59,966 nt of DNA, from assembly GCA_032718475.1 (NCBI GenBank), contig JAUCBJ010000763.1, forward strand, positions 1 to 59,966, written 5' to 3'. A program made the position numbers and the translations under genes. The notes beneath the pieces are model-generated. The model made no database searches. It saw only the letters and a list, made by a program, of their open reading frames with translations, and had not been told where the DNA came from. Origin of the DNA: Nemertoderma westbladi (taxonomy: Eukaryota > Xenacoelomorpha > Nemertodermatida > Nemertodermatidae). This document shows positions 42,791-53,905 of this stretch, piece by piece; the stretch's first letter is position 1; every line of letters starts with the position of its first letter.

Positions 42791-42827
42791 CGTCACCTTC
42801 AAGGCAGAACCCCCTAAGTCGATTTTT
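42791..42827 (+). repeat. 37-bp inverted repeat, left arm
   Basis: Starts cgtcaccttcaaggcag and ends taagtcgattttt; perfectly complementary to 46509-46545, 3.7 kb away. Confidence 0.9.
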
Positions 42828-42967
42828 GTAGTTCTGAGATAATCGATAAAAACTGTTTATTTTTTAGAGAGATGCCTCAGTTTACTTGTTATTGTGTTTT
42901 TTGATAACTAAATATATATAGAATTCATATAACTAAACTTTCAATTTGATTTAGAAATACCTTTGAA

Positions 42968-43151
42968 ATATTTTGCGGTTTTTTTGTAAAAATTCTGACT
43001 TATGGTGTTTTACCAAAACAAGGGGGAACACCATTTTCTGGTATTATCCCGTATCTATACGATAGTTGCGGGGTATTGCCTAGAAAACAAGGCATCCTCA
43101 ATTAGGAAAAACACCATAAGTCCGAATTTTTACAAAAAACACGCAAAATAT
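42968..43151. mobile_element. Small foldback/MITE, 184 bp
   Basis: Inverted arms of about 46 bp (42968-43013 and 43105-43151) share ATATTTTGCG, TTTTTTGTAAAAATTC and CTTATGGTGTTTT. The centre contains gggtattgcctagaaaacaa. No clear target duplication is visible. Confidence 0.7.
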
Positions 43152-43673
43152 ATCAAATAATAGCCAAGGCGTATCGTACGTCCTTAATAATTTAGTGCGT
43201 AGTGCGAACGTAATACATGTGCGCATTTGTTATTAGCTAAAACGTGCTATCTAACATGTTAACTAGCAATGATCAGGTGTTAGTATTACCTGTAAATGCA
43301 ATAATAACAAATAATCACATACAATATATCTAACACACTTGCGCACATGTTGGAAATTTTTGAATTCAAAATTCTAAAGGGCTCCATAAGTTTTTGATAT
43401 TTTGGTATAAATTGCTCCTAATATAAGTACGGGACTGTAGTTAGAATCATGTATCAATACAAATTGAACAAAATGTAGCCAAATGCAGAACTATAATAAC
43501 AAAATTTAGATTCACGAAAGCGGAACTCTAAGTACAAAATATAGCCATGGGTGGTACTCTACAGTAAGAACAAAGTCTAGCTACAGGGATACAGCTACGT
43601 TCAAGTTAAAGTAAAGTTCACTTACATTACGTCATGGCGAATAATTAAAGTTAAATTTAAGTTTTTTCTACAG

Positions 43674-43885
43674 TACGTGGCAACATTTTGAGCAACTCTA
43701 TCAGCAACTTAGTGAGCATGTCAGGTTGCCGATCAAGTTGCTCTCTATGTAAACGCGAAGTTTGTTGCTGTATAAGATGCCTCATATAACGGAGACTAAA
43801 AGTTAATGTTACTCAAATTAAGTTGCTAGTTGCTGACCAAATTGTCTAAAAGTCCGGCAACCTAGAGTAACTTATAGCAACTTGG
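43674..43885. mobile_element. Degenerate relative of the PIF/Harbinger-like MITE
   Basis: Shares tacgtggcaac, gagcaact, gttgccgatcaagttgctc and aagttgctagttgc with the 27993-28337 element in the same order, but with many substitutions and damaged ends. Confidence 0.75.
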
Positions 43886-43998
43886 ACACAAACATTAAAT
43901 GAGGGACAGATATTTATCAGCGCCACAAACATTAATTATTGATAGTAACAATGTGTTGGCAAGCTGTATTTTTCGAGGTGTTTGTTATTATACATTTA

Positions 43999-44397
43999 TT
44001 ATAGGAGGGGTTCTAGGGGTCTTAACCTCGAATGATAAGTTTATTTTACCGAAAATAACTTATCTTTTATTGGCGCAATTGTAGGACTAATCCCATCACA
44101 TGCGTACTTACTTTTTAACCGGGTAGTGTACAAATTTTGGAATCGCGTAATTTTTCTTGAAATTAATTTCTCATATATCTCCAAACCACGTACGCGTTTC
44201 GACCTTACTGGGTCTCATCAGCGTGGTGTCGGATTCGAACCTGGGACCTCAAGGTGGAAGCCGAGACTACAACCACTAGGCCACAGGTTCTTGAGATATG
44301 GAGTATTAATTTCAAAGCCAGCTGCCATTTTATAAATAAATAAATTAGTTATAAACTTATCATTCGAGGTTAAGACCCCTAGAACCCTTCCTATAAC
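43999..44397. repeat. Inverted repeat enclosing a SINE
   Basis: Left arm 43999-44042 and right arm about 44349-44397 share gggttctaggggtcttaacc and tcgaatgataagttta in opposite orientation, with about 45 bp nearly identical. Everything between, including the SINE, is single-copy in the window. Confidence 0.8.
44100..44295 (-). mobile_element. tRNA-derived SINE
   Basis: Read on the minus strand: A box TGGCCTAGTGG (about 44285-44275) and a perfect B box GGTTCGAATCC (about 44241-44231), followed by a conserved block containing GCTGATGAGACCCAG and AAGGTCGAAACGCG. Such central domains are shared by several metazoan SINE superfamilies. The tail is not clearly defined. Confidence 0.75.
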
Positions 44398-45795
44398 AAA
44401 CATTAATGTGTGACAAACATTTATCAGGGGGACAAACATTAATGTTGGACATAAACGTTGATATAGGAAACAAACATTAATGTGGAACACAAACATTAAT
44501 GAGTAAAGTAAAGTAAATCTTTAATGAGGGACACAAACATTAATGAGGGACACAAACATTAATGAGGGACACAAACATTAATGAGGGACACAAACATTAA
44601 TGAGGGACACAAACATTAATGAGGGACACAAACATTAATGAGGGACACAAACATTAATGAGGGACACAAACATTAATGAGATACACAAACATTAATGAGG
44701 GACACAAACATTAATGAGATACACAAACATTAATGAGGGACACAAACATTAATGAGGGACGCAAACATTAATGGGGTACACAAACATTAATGAGGGACAC
44801 AAACATTAATGAGGGACACAAACATTAATGAGGGACACAAACATTAATGAGGGACATAAACATTAATGAGATACACAAACATTAATGAGGGACACAAATA
44901 TAAATGGGGGACACAAACAATAAACGAGGGACAGATATCAATCAAGGGCACAAACATTAATCATGGGCACTATTGCCCTTCGCACTTAGTATGATTCATG
45001 TTACCACCCATACACATACAATATATTACAGTATTCCAATTCTCATTACTGTCAAGCAATAAAATAACAACAATAAATAATAACATATTAATCTGACCAA
45101 ACCAATAAACTATGTTATTGCCAATTGAAGGAAAGGATCAGGTTACAGAGATGGTTACAAACATTAATGAGATACACAAACATTAATGAGGGACACAAAC
45201 ATTAATGAGGGACGCAAACATTAATGGGGTACACAAACATTAATGAGGGACACAAACATTAATGAGGGACACAAACATTAATGAGGGACGCAAACATTCA
45301 TGGGGTACACAACCATTAATGAGGGACACAAACATTAATGAGGGACACAAATATTAATGAGATACACAAACATTAATGAGGGACACAAACATTAATGAGG
45401 GACGCAAACATTAATGGGGTACACAAACATTAATGAGGGACACAAACATTAATGAGGAACACAAACATTAATGAGGGACACAAACATTAATGAGGGACAT
45501 AAACATTAATGAGATACACAAACATTAATGAGGGACACAAATATAAATGGGGGACACAAACAATAAACGAGGGACAGATATCAATCAAGGGCACAAACAT
45601 TAATCATGGGCACTATTGCCCTTCGCACTTAGTATGATTCATGTTACCACCCATACACATACAATATATTACAGTATTACAATTCTCATTACTGTCAAGC
45701 AATAAAATAACAACAATAAATAATAATTTAATCTGACCAAACCAATAAACTATGTTATTGCCAATTGAAGGAAAGGATCAGGTTACAGAGATGGT
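44398..45795 (+). repeat. 19-bp satellite (acaaacattaatgagggac) with a 643-bp duplication
   Basis: Two blocks of the 19-bp unit, about 44522-44925 and 45152-45565, each followed by the same roughly 220-bp single-copy segment (from about 44935 and 45578; the word tattgcccttcgcactt starts at 44971 and 45614). The 643-bp offset shows one large tandem duplication. Variants include gagatacac, gagggacgc and ggggtacac units in the same order in both blocks. Confidence 0.95.
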
Positions 45796-46239
45796 TTTTC
45801 TAACCAAAACAATAAACGATGTTGTTTCTAAAAAGGGAAGGAGTAGGAGTAAAAAAATGATGAACATGAAGGGGAGACAGGAATGGGGGGGGGGGGGGGG
45901 TAACATGAATGGGTGCGTAGCAGCAAAACAGGCAGCTGAACAACGTAACCGAACGTCGCTTTCAATTAATTTCCATCTAATTAGGACGATGGAATGTATA
46001 CAAAACGGCGGTACTTTGATCGAAGCTCACGTTCCCATGGTAGTATTTTTTCAAGTTAATCACTTAATATCTGATCGTCTGATGGCAAGCATCACCATCG
46101 CTCATATTAATATCCATTGGCTACCATGGACCCCTATTAATGTTTGCGTCCCTCAATAATGTTTGTGTCCCTCATTAATATTTGTGTCCTGGCCGCAATA
46201 CAAACCAGTATATAAATGATAAATTACATGGTTTTGCCC
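45796..46239. other. Spacer with poly-G tract and reversed satellite units
   Basis: Sixteen G at 45885-45900. At 46133-46186 three units of the 19-bp satellite reappear in reverse orientation (ttaatgtttgcgtccctc and variants). An open frame through here (45752-46159) has no domain and crosses the repeat, so it is not called. Confidence 0.7.
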
Positions 46240-46545
46240 GGCTATTGTTTCTGATTTAAGGGGTTTTACAGGTTGTTATTTCTGATTTAAGGGGTTTTGC
46301 CAGGTGGACTGAATTTCATATACTTGAATTTACGGTGTTTCGCAAGCCAATTATTGACTTGTGGGGTTCTGCCTCGAAGTGGGCATAAGTTACGGGGAAC
46401 TGTCTTTGGCTTATAACTCAAAAATGGCTGGTAGAAAAGCTTCGGGGTTCTGCGAGACGAAAAAGCCGATATCGAATTACCCAAAAAGTCAAAAACATGA
46501 AAATCGAAAAAAATCGACTTAGGGGGTTCTGCCTTGAAGGTGACG
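46240..46545. repeat. Degenerate GGGGTTYTGCC motif repeats, and right arm of 37-bp inverted repeat
   Basis: aaggggttttgcc, gtggggttctgcc, cggggttctgcg and agggggttctgcc occur at irregular spacing in non-coding sequence. The last copy is part of 46509-46545, the exact inverse of 42791-42827. Confidence 0.7.
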
Positions 46546-46699
46546 AAAATATGCCTGTTTTAACTAATGAAGAAGTCTCACACCCATCACTGTAAAGTTC
46601 AGTAATGTACTGGACGCCGGTGGTACACCCACAGTACTGTGTCGGCCCGAACTGCGATAGTGTCACGGATTGAGAGTATGGAAGTGGAAGCTTGAAAAC

Positions 46700-47400
46700 G
46701 ACTTAGAATGCCACACTCTACCTGATATATTATTTCTTGTATTTTGAACATAGCGAATGATTGCAATCGACCATCCAACTTATCTATGGACTTTGCAATC
46801 GTTTCCCCAAATAGCTCAGTTGACTCTAATGCTGTAGAGGCTTCCTCAGATGCTCGAGCAATGCTTGATCATCTGGATCTGGTGTTTTTAGGTTTCGTCG
46901 CATTCTGGGTGGGTTTGGGCACAGCGGTTCTTCATTATTGTCCCCTGTACCGCTATCACAAGGATTAGTTGATATGGTGGGATTCTCGGCTTCGTCTGTC
47001 CTTCTGGCATCAACGCCCTCATTTGAACTTTCTTCATCGTCGTCTAGGAGATTGTTTGTTCGTTTTCTTTCTTTTATTTAATCCTCCAAAACCAACATGC
47101 TCTCGTAAAGATGAGTTTTTTTAATTTTAGTAGTTCCAGATCCTGATACGGCTTTTTAAGTTTTTTACGATATTTTGAAAAATAAGAATTCAGCTGTCTA
47201 AAACGTTTTTCGCATTGTTTCGGATCGCATGTGTACAATCAATGCCGACGAAGTTCCACGAATTTTTCTTCGCAGTGGCATTTTTGTATTCACTGCTCCC
47301 GGTGTTGTACACGTTTTTGTGTTTTTCTATGGCTACAAGAGAGTTTTTCTACAGCCACATCCAAGCCAATATCATTGACTAATCCTTATCGCCTATCACC
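46700..47400 (-). pseudogene. MADF/Myb-like DNA-binding protein with BESS-like tail, frameshifted
   Basis: Minus-strand pieces in consistent order across three frames: DIGLDVAVEKL; then YNTGSSEYKNATAKKNSW; then CEKRFRQLNSYFSKYRKKLK; then SGSGTTKIKKTHLYESM; then an acidic linker (DDDEESSNEG). The end is ELFGETIAKSIDKLDGRLQS, followed by a Lys/Ile-rich helix. The first four match the three helices and SGSG loop of MADF or Myb/SANT-like domains; the last resembles a BESS motif. At least three frameshifts and one stop (near 47080). Such proteins are host regulators or partners of PIF/Harbinger transposons; I cannot tell which. Confidence 0.6.
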
Positions 47401-47544
47401 AAACTTGGGAATTTTTCCAAGTCCTTATCACTGGCGATAACGTCGTTATCGCCTATTTATCACCAATTTTCGCCTATCAACAAGCAAGATGTTCCTCTAA
47501 CCAAGAACGAATATCTGATTCATAAATACCAAAGTCGATTTTTG

Positions 47545-47730
47545 TTAGCTTTTAATCAGACAGTTCGAAATGAGATCCTTCCAGGCTACCTGATTCTCCA
47601 TAGTTGTCGCAATTTCGTTTCTCCCAAGTTCAGTATCCCTTTCAATTTGATCTATATATGTTATAGCCGGCAGTCCAGGGGAATGCCTACTATGGAACGG
47701 TATGTCCAAGGAGAATATGCACTGCAGTAC
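47545..47730 (-). pseudogene. LINE C-terminal fragment
   Basis: LPAITYIDQIERDTELGRN followed by MENQVAWKDLISNC corresponds to the last residues of an RTE-like LINE. The same PAITYIDQxERDT block is present near 59400. Only about 45 codons remain. Confidence 0.65.
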
Positions 47731-47763
47731 ACATGCAGTGCAACAATTTGGCTGCATAACTGA

Positions 47764-48329
47764 AAGGAAGTTCAGCAGCGGTGCGACTTCTACTTTTTGA
47801 GGTTTGAATATAAATTTTATTAATCTGCATAATATTAATAGTAAGTACAGAAGTATTGTAATGTGGATTAGCTTTCCTTGAATATGAATCTGCCTCAGCA
47901 GGTGTCATGACCTCTACAGCTATTTATTATTTATTATATTACCAAGTTAATGTGCTATTAATATGCTATAAGCACAATGGATATGCACTATAACTATTAA
48001 ACCTATTAGTGTTGACTTTAAGTTTTTTACTCTCTGTTATTACTGAATATCGCATGATCTAGGTAATTGTATTGTCAATATTCCTGCGCCTACATTATGC
48101 CCCATGAATATTTAATTTAAGTTCATTAAATTCGTGAATTTTATTGCCCCTTTATGTTATACTGTTTCACCTAGAATAAAACAACTGTTCTCAGAAAGGA
48201 AATCAACATAAAGTCATCATGATGTTTGCGTAGGAGGGTAACCATTGCTGAATATATGTGTGGGCGCAATTTCTGCGCTGTTTCAACAATGAGCATTCCT
48301 AGAAAGGCCGGGTAGGAGTACGTACTAAA
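47764..48329. other. No gene seen
   Basis: AT-rich unassigned sequence. Confidence 0.5.
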
Positions 48330-49075
48330 AGGTATATCGACCTATATCGAGCTATAACAATCCTACGCTTAGCTATACCGACCTAGGGCGAGCTAAACAA
48401 ACCACACCAACTACACCAACCACCAACTACACCAACCAGCCTACACTGACCTATACCAAACCAAGCTATAAAGATGCAATGCAGAGCTATATCGACCTAT
48501 ACCTGACCTGGTCAATACCGGCATATTCCGACCTATACCGACTATACCGAGCTATAACAATCTAATCCTGAGCTATACCGAGCAATAACGAGCTATAACG
48601 AGCTATAACGATCTATTACAATCCAATGCTAAGCTATAGTTGATTTATTGAAGTTGATTATTATTAGAGACTTCTTGTTAGAGACAATTCTTAGAGATTA
48701 TTATTAGAGACTTCTTGTTAGTGACTATTCTTAGAGATTATTACTAAATTAGAGACTGCTCTTTTATCTTGCCACTGTAACCGGCTCATTTTCCTTAACG
48801 TTTATACCGCCACCGGTTGTCAGTAATGTTTGTCTGCTGACGGTTGGTTGTGGCATTTACACACGGTATAGGTCAGTACACCGTTATAACTTATAGCACC
48901 GGTGTAGATCGCTATAGTTCTGTGTGTGTCATATCGGTATAGCTATGCATATACCGATATTAGCCCGGACAGGTCATTATTGCCCTGTTTAGTTCGGTAT
49001 GTGCCGGTATTTATCCGGTATGGTCGGCAGTGTAACGTTATAGGTTGGTATAGGTCGGATCTAATTTAGACTATT
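48330..49075. repeat. Degenerate repeats of ctataccgagctataac in both orientations
   Basis: From 48330 to 48640 short units of acctataccga/gctataacga recur on the plus strand. From 48640 to 48740 a 47-48-bp unit (agagacttcttgttag...) is duplicated. From 48850 to 49060 the inverse words (ggtataggtc, cggtatag) predominate. Confidence 0.7.
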
Positions 49076-49100
49076 CCTAGTTGTTCGTTACTGTCCTATT

Positions 49101-50113
49101 ATTTCATTAACCCTATTAAAACTCGGGGGGGGGGGGGGGGGGGGGTCAATAGGACCCTCCCCCGTGGTTTTTTTATTATAATTCTGAAACAAACGCAGTT
49201 GGGAATCTGAAATTTATTTAATGGAATATATAATTATCGAACTAGACATTTCAAACTTGTATTTTTTGGAAGTGGGTGCAAAATGTGGTGCTAGCACCAA
49301 ATTTGAAAATCATCAAATATATCAATTGATTGTGTCACCTTGTTTCTTGCGTTATACGGGTTTGTGAGGGTTCTGAATTCAATGGAATCGGTAAAAATTT
49401 CATAAGAGTTTTCAAACTTGTATTTTTCGCCGGTGGGTGAAAATTGTTGTGCCAGCACCAAATTTTGAAAAATAAGCAAATTGATCAGTACATAGTATCA
49501 TCTTGTTTCTTGCGTTATACGGGTTTATGAGGGTTCTGAATCCGATGGAATCAATATTAACAGCACTGGACATCGCAAACTTGTACTTTTTGGTGATGGG
49601 TACGAAATTTGGCGCTAGCACTAAAGTTTGCCAAATTACGCCGAAAAATACAAGTACCAGTGATCTGGCATATTAGAAATGTATTCCATTAGAATCAGCG
49701 CCCTAGAAAACCTATAAATGTGAATTTATAGCATCGTATAAGTGAATTAAAAATTTTGTGTTCTAACTGAAAAGTGCTGGTTATTTGTTTTTTTCATTTT
49801 TTCCTACGCAGAGAGGACTAAACAGCCATTTATAGTAATCATATCATTTTTAAATATTTTCCAATGTATTTTGCGCCCCAGAAAACCTGTATTGAAGAAA
49901 AACAATTAGCCGAAAAATGTAACTTTCAAATTTTGTGAAAATTGTGCACTACTTGTAATTTTGATGCTGCAATATAATCACCCCAGTACATTTTTTCGAA
50001 ATTATCTTTTTTCGGTCGGATCCTGACTACTGATACCTAAGTACTAACAAAAAAATCAGACGTTTTCGTAAAAAATTGTAGATTTTAGAGGGGGGGGGGG
50101 GGGGGGGGGTTAA
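49101..50113. mobile_element. TTAA-bounded repeat element, copy 1
   Basis: Starts TTAACCCTATTAAAACTC then 21 G (49125-49145); ends TAGAG, 20 G (50090-50109), TTAA. The left CCCTATTAAAA and the inverse of the right end (CCCTCTAAAA) are similar, suggesting short inverted ends and TTAA targeting as in piggyBac-type elements. The interior has three tandem units of about 162 bp starting near 49249, 49411 and 49572, each with tcaaacttgta and a gtgctagcac palindrome. Non-coding. Confidence 0.6.
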
Positions 50114-50678
50114 TATGACCCCCAACGAATGCCCCAGGGTTCGGAGAGGGGCGGAAGTCTGCCGCGAACCCTGAGCGACAGAGACCAAACGATTCGGGAG
50201 GCGGAGACGTGGCGGTACCGGCCCGCCACACCGGATTCGGCAAGGAACGACAATTTGGTTGTTGAGGAGGAAGGCGGACGGGTACGTGGAGAAGAGAGAC
50301 GCTAGTCGACACGGGATGGGAGCGGCAGGAGTGATACTGGAGTCGCCAGCCAACCAGTGGCTACAGGTGGCGAACAGCCCACCGGAACGGCAACAATGGG
50401 GCCGACGGTGCGACGCTGGACGAGGAAACAAGGTCAGGAAGTCGAGGAGGAAAACATTGGGACGGGCGATCGACTACGATGCACATACAACACGATGAGG
50501 GAGATGCTAAAGGATGCCAAGACTCGGACACTCGGTCACTCGGGTACTCAGAGACTCGGTGAGTGTAATAAACATTTTCACTACCTAGTCCGATTTGGGC
50601 AGGGGGAACTGGCAAGTGAAAGGGCGAGGGGGGGTCACCACGGAACTGTTTGAATTGTGGTGATATGGTGTATTGTGT

Positions 50679-51310
50679 ATGCCGTATGATATAGTGTACG
50701 TAGGGCCTTATCTGGTGGATGCGCAGGGGGTTAATTTAGTGGGATGGGCGGGTTCGAGCGACGCCGAACTCGACGTTATCCCGGAAGATTCGGCGTCGTC
50801 CGTTAGTGAAACCGCTAGCAGACACGATAAAATTAGTGGAACCTACAGGCGACGGGGGTCCGCCGCAACCGAAAAGTCTGCTAAACCCTCCGCGAAAGCA
50901 ATAAGGGTGTTAGAGATAGATCTGGCGTATCAGCTAGACATAACCGCGTTAGATCAAAAGGAATTAGAGAGACAACTGGATGAGGGGACCGTGTTGTTAG
51001 AGAGGGAGAGGGAGTTTGCGAGAGAGTATAAAGAGAGGGTTGATAGGGTGGCAAGAGAGTATAGAGAGAGGGCTGTGTGTGAGGCAGCGAGGGTTGAGAG
51101 AGAGAGGTGAACAAGCGTAAAGAGCAGGACGCGAGGGAGGCAGTGAGGGTTAAGAGAGAGGTGAACGAGCGCAAAGAGTGGGAGGTGAGGGAGACTGAGT
51201 TTGCCGATCAGAGTATTAGAGAGGAAAGGGAGATGGAGATGGATGCGAGAAGAATGGTTGGTATAATGGATGGTAGAAGAATGCGGGATGATATGCACGC
51301 CTATGGTTGA
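50679..51310 (+). pseudogene. BEL/Pao gag N-terminus with coiled coil
   Basis: Begins MPYDIVYVGPYLVDAQG, then a Ser/Ala linker, then a leucine-containing segment (LEIDLAYQLDITALDQKELE). A very long Arg/Glu helix follows (EREREFAREYKERVDRVARE) to 51110. The same helix continues after a frameshift as MNKRKEQDAREAVRVKREV to 51310. A basic-acidic coiled coil probably mediates gag multimerisation. No counterpart survives in copy 1. Confidence 0.65.
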
Positions 51311-51891
51311 GGGAGTTTTCTGCTGGTTCGTGGAGTATTTATGAAGAACCAAACCTGATGGAAACTTTTGTTAATATCCCAGTTACAGGTACTGGACGAT
51401 AAACACAAAACTGGTGTGACCGGACGGAGGGGGGGTAATAACAATATGTTTAGGGGGAATGTTAATATTAATAATACCGTAGTAGATAATTCTAACACTA
51501 ATGAAAAGTTATTCTTACAGGAAATAATGTTGATACTGGTACAGCAAATAATTTAAATAATTTAAATAATAATGTTAATGGTGGTGCAATAAATAATTCG
51601 AATAATCTAAATAATAATGGTGAGCAAAATAATTTAAATAATAATATAACGAATAACCGCGGTGAAAGTAAAGACGGTAAAATTAATATAAACGTTAGAG
51701 AAACAAATAATTTGCCTAGCGGGGGCCTACAAGGCCACGTGGAGACGCAGGTGAATGAACCCAGGGGAGATAGGGGCAATGTGTCAATTGGAGGGGGCGT
51801 GAGGAAAGGGGTGAAAAGGGTGTGACAAGAAGTGACGGGTGGGGGGGGGGGGGGCTACAGGAACCCCACCGCAACTAGTTAGCGACGAGAA
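51311..51891 (+). pseudogene. BEL/Pao gag Asn-rich linker
   Basis: Frames around 51370-51824 encode an Asn-rich low-complexity stretch (repeated aataatttaaataat, read as NNLNN/NNVNG), ending GGGVRKGVKR before a stop. It is followed by 14 G at 51841-51854 that throws the frame. Confidence 0.6.
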
Positions 51892-52140
51892 GGGGGGGGG
51901 GGGGGGGCAATAAATATCCCACAGATGTCGGCAGGAAATGCGCGCGGTGAATTAAGTGAACCGGGGCTCCCAACGACAGGGGGAAGGAGGGGGGCAATCG
52001 ACGCCCCATAGACGTCGGCGGGAAATGCGCGCGGTGAATTAAGTGAACCAGGGCTCCCAATGACAGGGGGAGAGAGGGCGGCAACAGACGCCCCACAGGT
52101 GTTGGCGAAAAATGCGCGCTGTGAGTTAAGTGAACCGTGG
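51892..52140 (+). repeat. 87-bp coding tandem repeat, three units
   Basis: Units share atgcgcgcggtgaattaagt and start 87 bp apart (reference points 51938, 52025 and 52112). They encode a 29-residue repeat with GNARGELSEPG in the gag frame. The first unit begins in a 16-G tract. Confidence 0.9.
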
Positions 52141-53216
52141 CACCCGACGACAGAGGACAGTAGAAGAGCAGCAAATATCTATGAGGCAGTACAAGCGGGT
52201 AAAGGGAAAAGCGTTCACGCCGCAAGCGGCCAAACGGGGGAATGCCGAACCCTTTCGGAAGAAAGAAGGAGAATGGTAGAGTTCATCCGGGAGGTCGATA
52301 CTAGATCTCATGAACGTAGGTATAACGCCGGGAGTGGAGGACGCGAGGAGGACAATAGAGATGAGCTAGGAAATGTTGCTACGGGTAACTGGAGATATCG
52401 AGATAGGACGGACAGTCAACCGTCGATAGTCGAAGTAGAGAGAGAGCGCCGGTGGGGTTGTACTTGGGAGATTGCCGTCGCCCCGGAGGAACACAGCCTG
52501 GCGATGTATATTATACACCGAGAGAGGGGTACAGAGTGTACCGGAACGAGGAGGATGAGAGAAGAAGGGATCGAAGGGAAACTTCCCGTCGGAACGTAGC
52601 TGCCGATCGACGATATGGTAGTCACGGGGAGGAGTTCTCGGAATATTCGAGGAGATTAAACTTCGGTCTGGGGAGCACATTCAGGCTGCAGGACATACTG
52701 TAGGTCTTACTGAACATACTATAGGCCATGCTGGGAGAGATAGTGTAGGTCATAGGGTAGCGCGAATGCCGGGATTAAACCCGGAGGTCGCGGCTTACAT
52801 ACCGGTGAGTAGGCAGGAACCTGCTAGGCCATACCAGTACCTGCACACCAGTTTGACTATAATATGCAGGGATATAATATATACCCAGGGGAGGGGGGGG
52901 GGGGTATTGCAGATAAGTGTATGGGCCCCAATTTAATAACATCTACCCCAGCGCAGAATATAACACCGGTGGGGGGGGGGGGGGGGGCAGGGTGACATTC
53001 CCCCATTACTGTATCCGCAATAAACACAACCAAAAATAAAGATCGCAACCCCCTCAGATAGAAACAAGTCGTGCGACACCGAGATATGGAGGGGACCATT
53101 GCCCCCAATGATATATCCCACACAGGGAAAGTCGACGAACCCGAGAGGCGAAGCACAGTCAACACCAAAGGAGCCTGCATCCGTACCGTCGAGCGCACTG
53201 GAGATTCAAGCGATGT
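52060..53216 (+). pseudogene. BEL/Pao gag central region
   Basis: 179 codons from 52060 end at 52599. The adjacent frame (52452-52703) carries the continuation RDRRETSRRNVAADRRYGS and RRLNFG that matches copy 1 at about 12130-12270. Proline/glycine-rich sequence then follows to 53216 in mixed frames, broken by G tracts at 52893-52904 and 52971-52987. The match to copy 1 is clear in the Arg-rich block and in NPLxxxRSCDTEIWRGP. Confidence 0.7.
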
Positions 53217-53218
53217 GA

Positions 53219-53905
53219 ATGGCAACACTCTTCGACACGCTAAAAACTAGAATAGAGCTGCCACCCATGGAGCCTTTTAAGTTTGATGGTAGCAAGCCGG
53301 AAGAATATCTACAGTTCCGGAGGATGTACAGCAATGAGATTTTAACGAAAAATCTCACATCTGGCGACTGCCTTAAATATCTACAAGTCTATACAGGGGG
53401 GCCAGCCTACGACATCGTGAGGCAATACCAAGGAATTGAAGGAGGATTTACAACGGCGTGGAGAGCCCTGGATAGGGAATTTGGCCATCCTGCGAAGATT
53501 ATCCGATCAAACCTTAAGGGGAATAACATCAGGTGGACTCGCGGATAACCCTGTCAGTATCAAAGCCTTTGCCAACAAAGTAGAAAAGGCATTGATAGTT
53601 TTGAAGACCGCTAGAAGCACCATACGAACTTAATGCTTCAAGTAACATCACAAGCATAGCGCAGGCACTACCGATATGGTTGAGGAATAAATGGAGGAAG
53701 ATCGCTTTCTCCACTCGAGAAAAGAAGGGTGCGGAGCCAGGGTTTGAAGAGATGTCGAACTTCCTTAACTACGAAGCCGAGTTGATAACAGATCCAGTGT
53801 ACAGCGAGGAGAGTATGGGCAAGGTACCGAAAGCGGAATATAGCTGACCCAAACCGGAACACAGTGCTGCAGATGCACTTCCGAGAGTGAGGCAATCGTT
53901 GGCAT
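53219..53905 (+). pseudogene. BEL/Pao gag capsid (DUF1759) domain
   Basis: Starts MATLFDTLKTRIELPPMEPF, then FDGSKPEEYLQFRRMYSNEI, CLKYLQVYTGGPAYDIV, GFTTAWRALDREFGHPAKII, the full DUF1759 pattern. An extra base near 53522 shifts the frame; the remainder (NKVEKALIVLK, WRKIAFSTREKKGAEPG, EMSNFLNYEAELI) follows in the next frames. This copy provides the unbroken reference for the palindrome insertion in copy 1. Confidence 0.8.

Noticed and set aside
44400-45600. CRISPR-like array
   Set aside because: The 19-bp units are head-to-tail with no unique spacers; this is a simple satellite in a eukaryotic genome.
45752-46159. 135-codon plus-strand ORF
   Set aside because: Runs from the duplicated satellite tail through a poly-G run into reversed satellite units. 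No domain and Gly run from the homopolymer.
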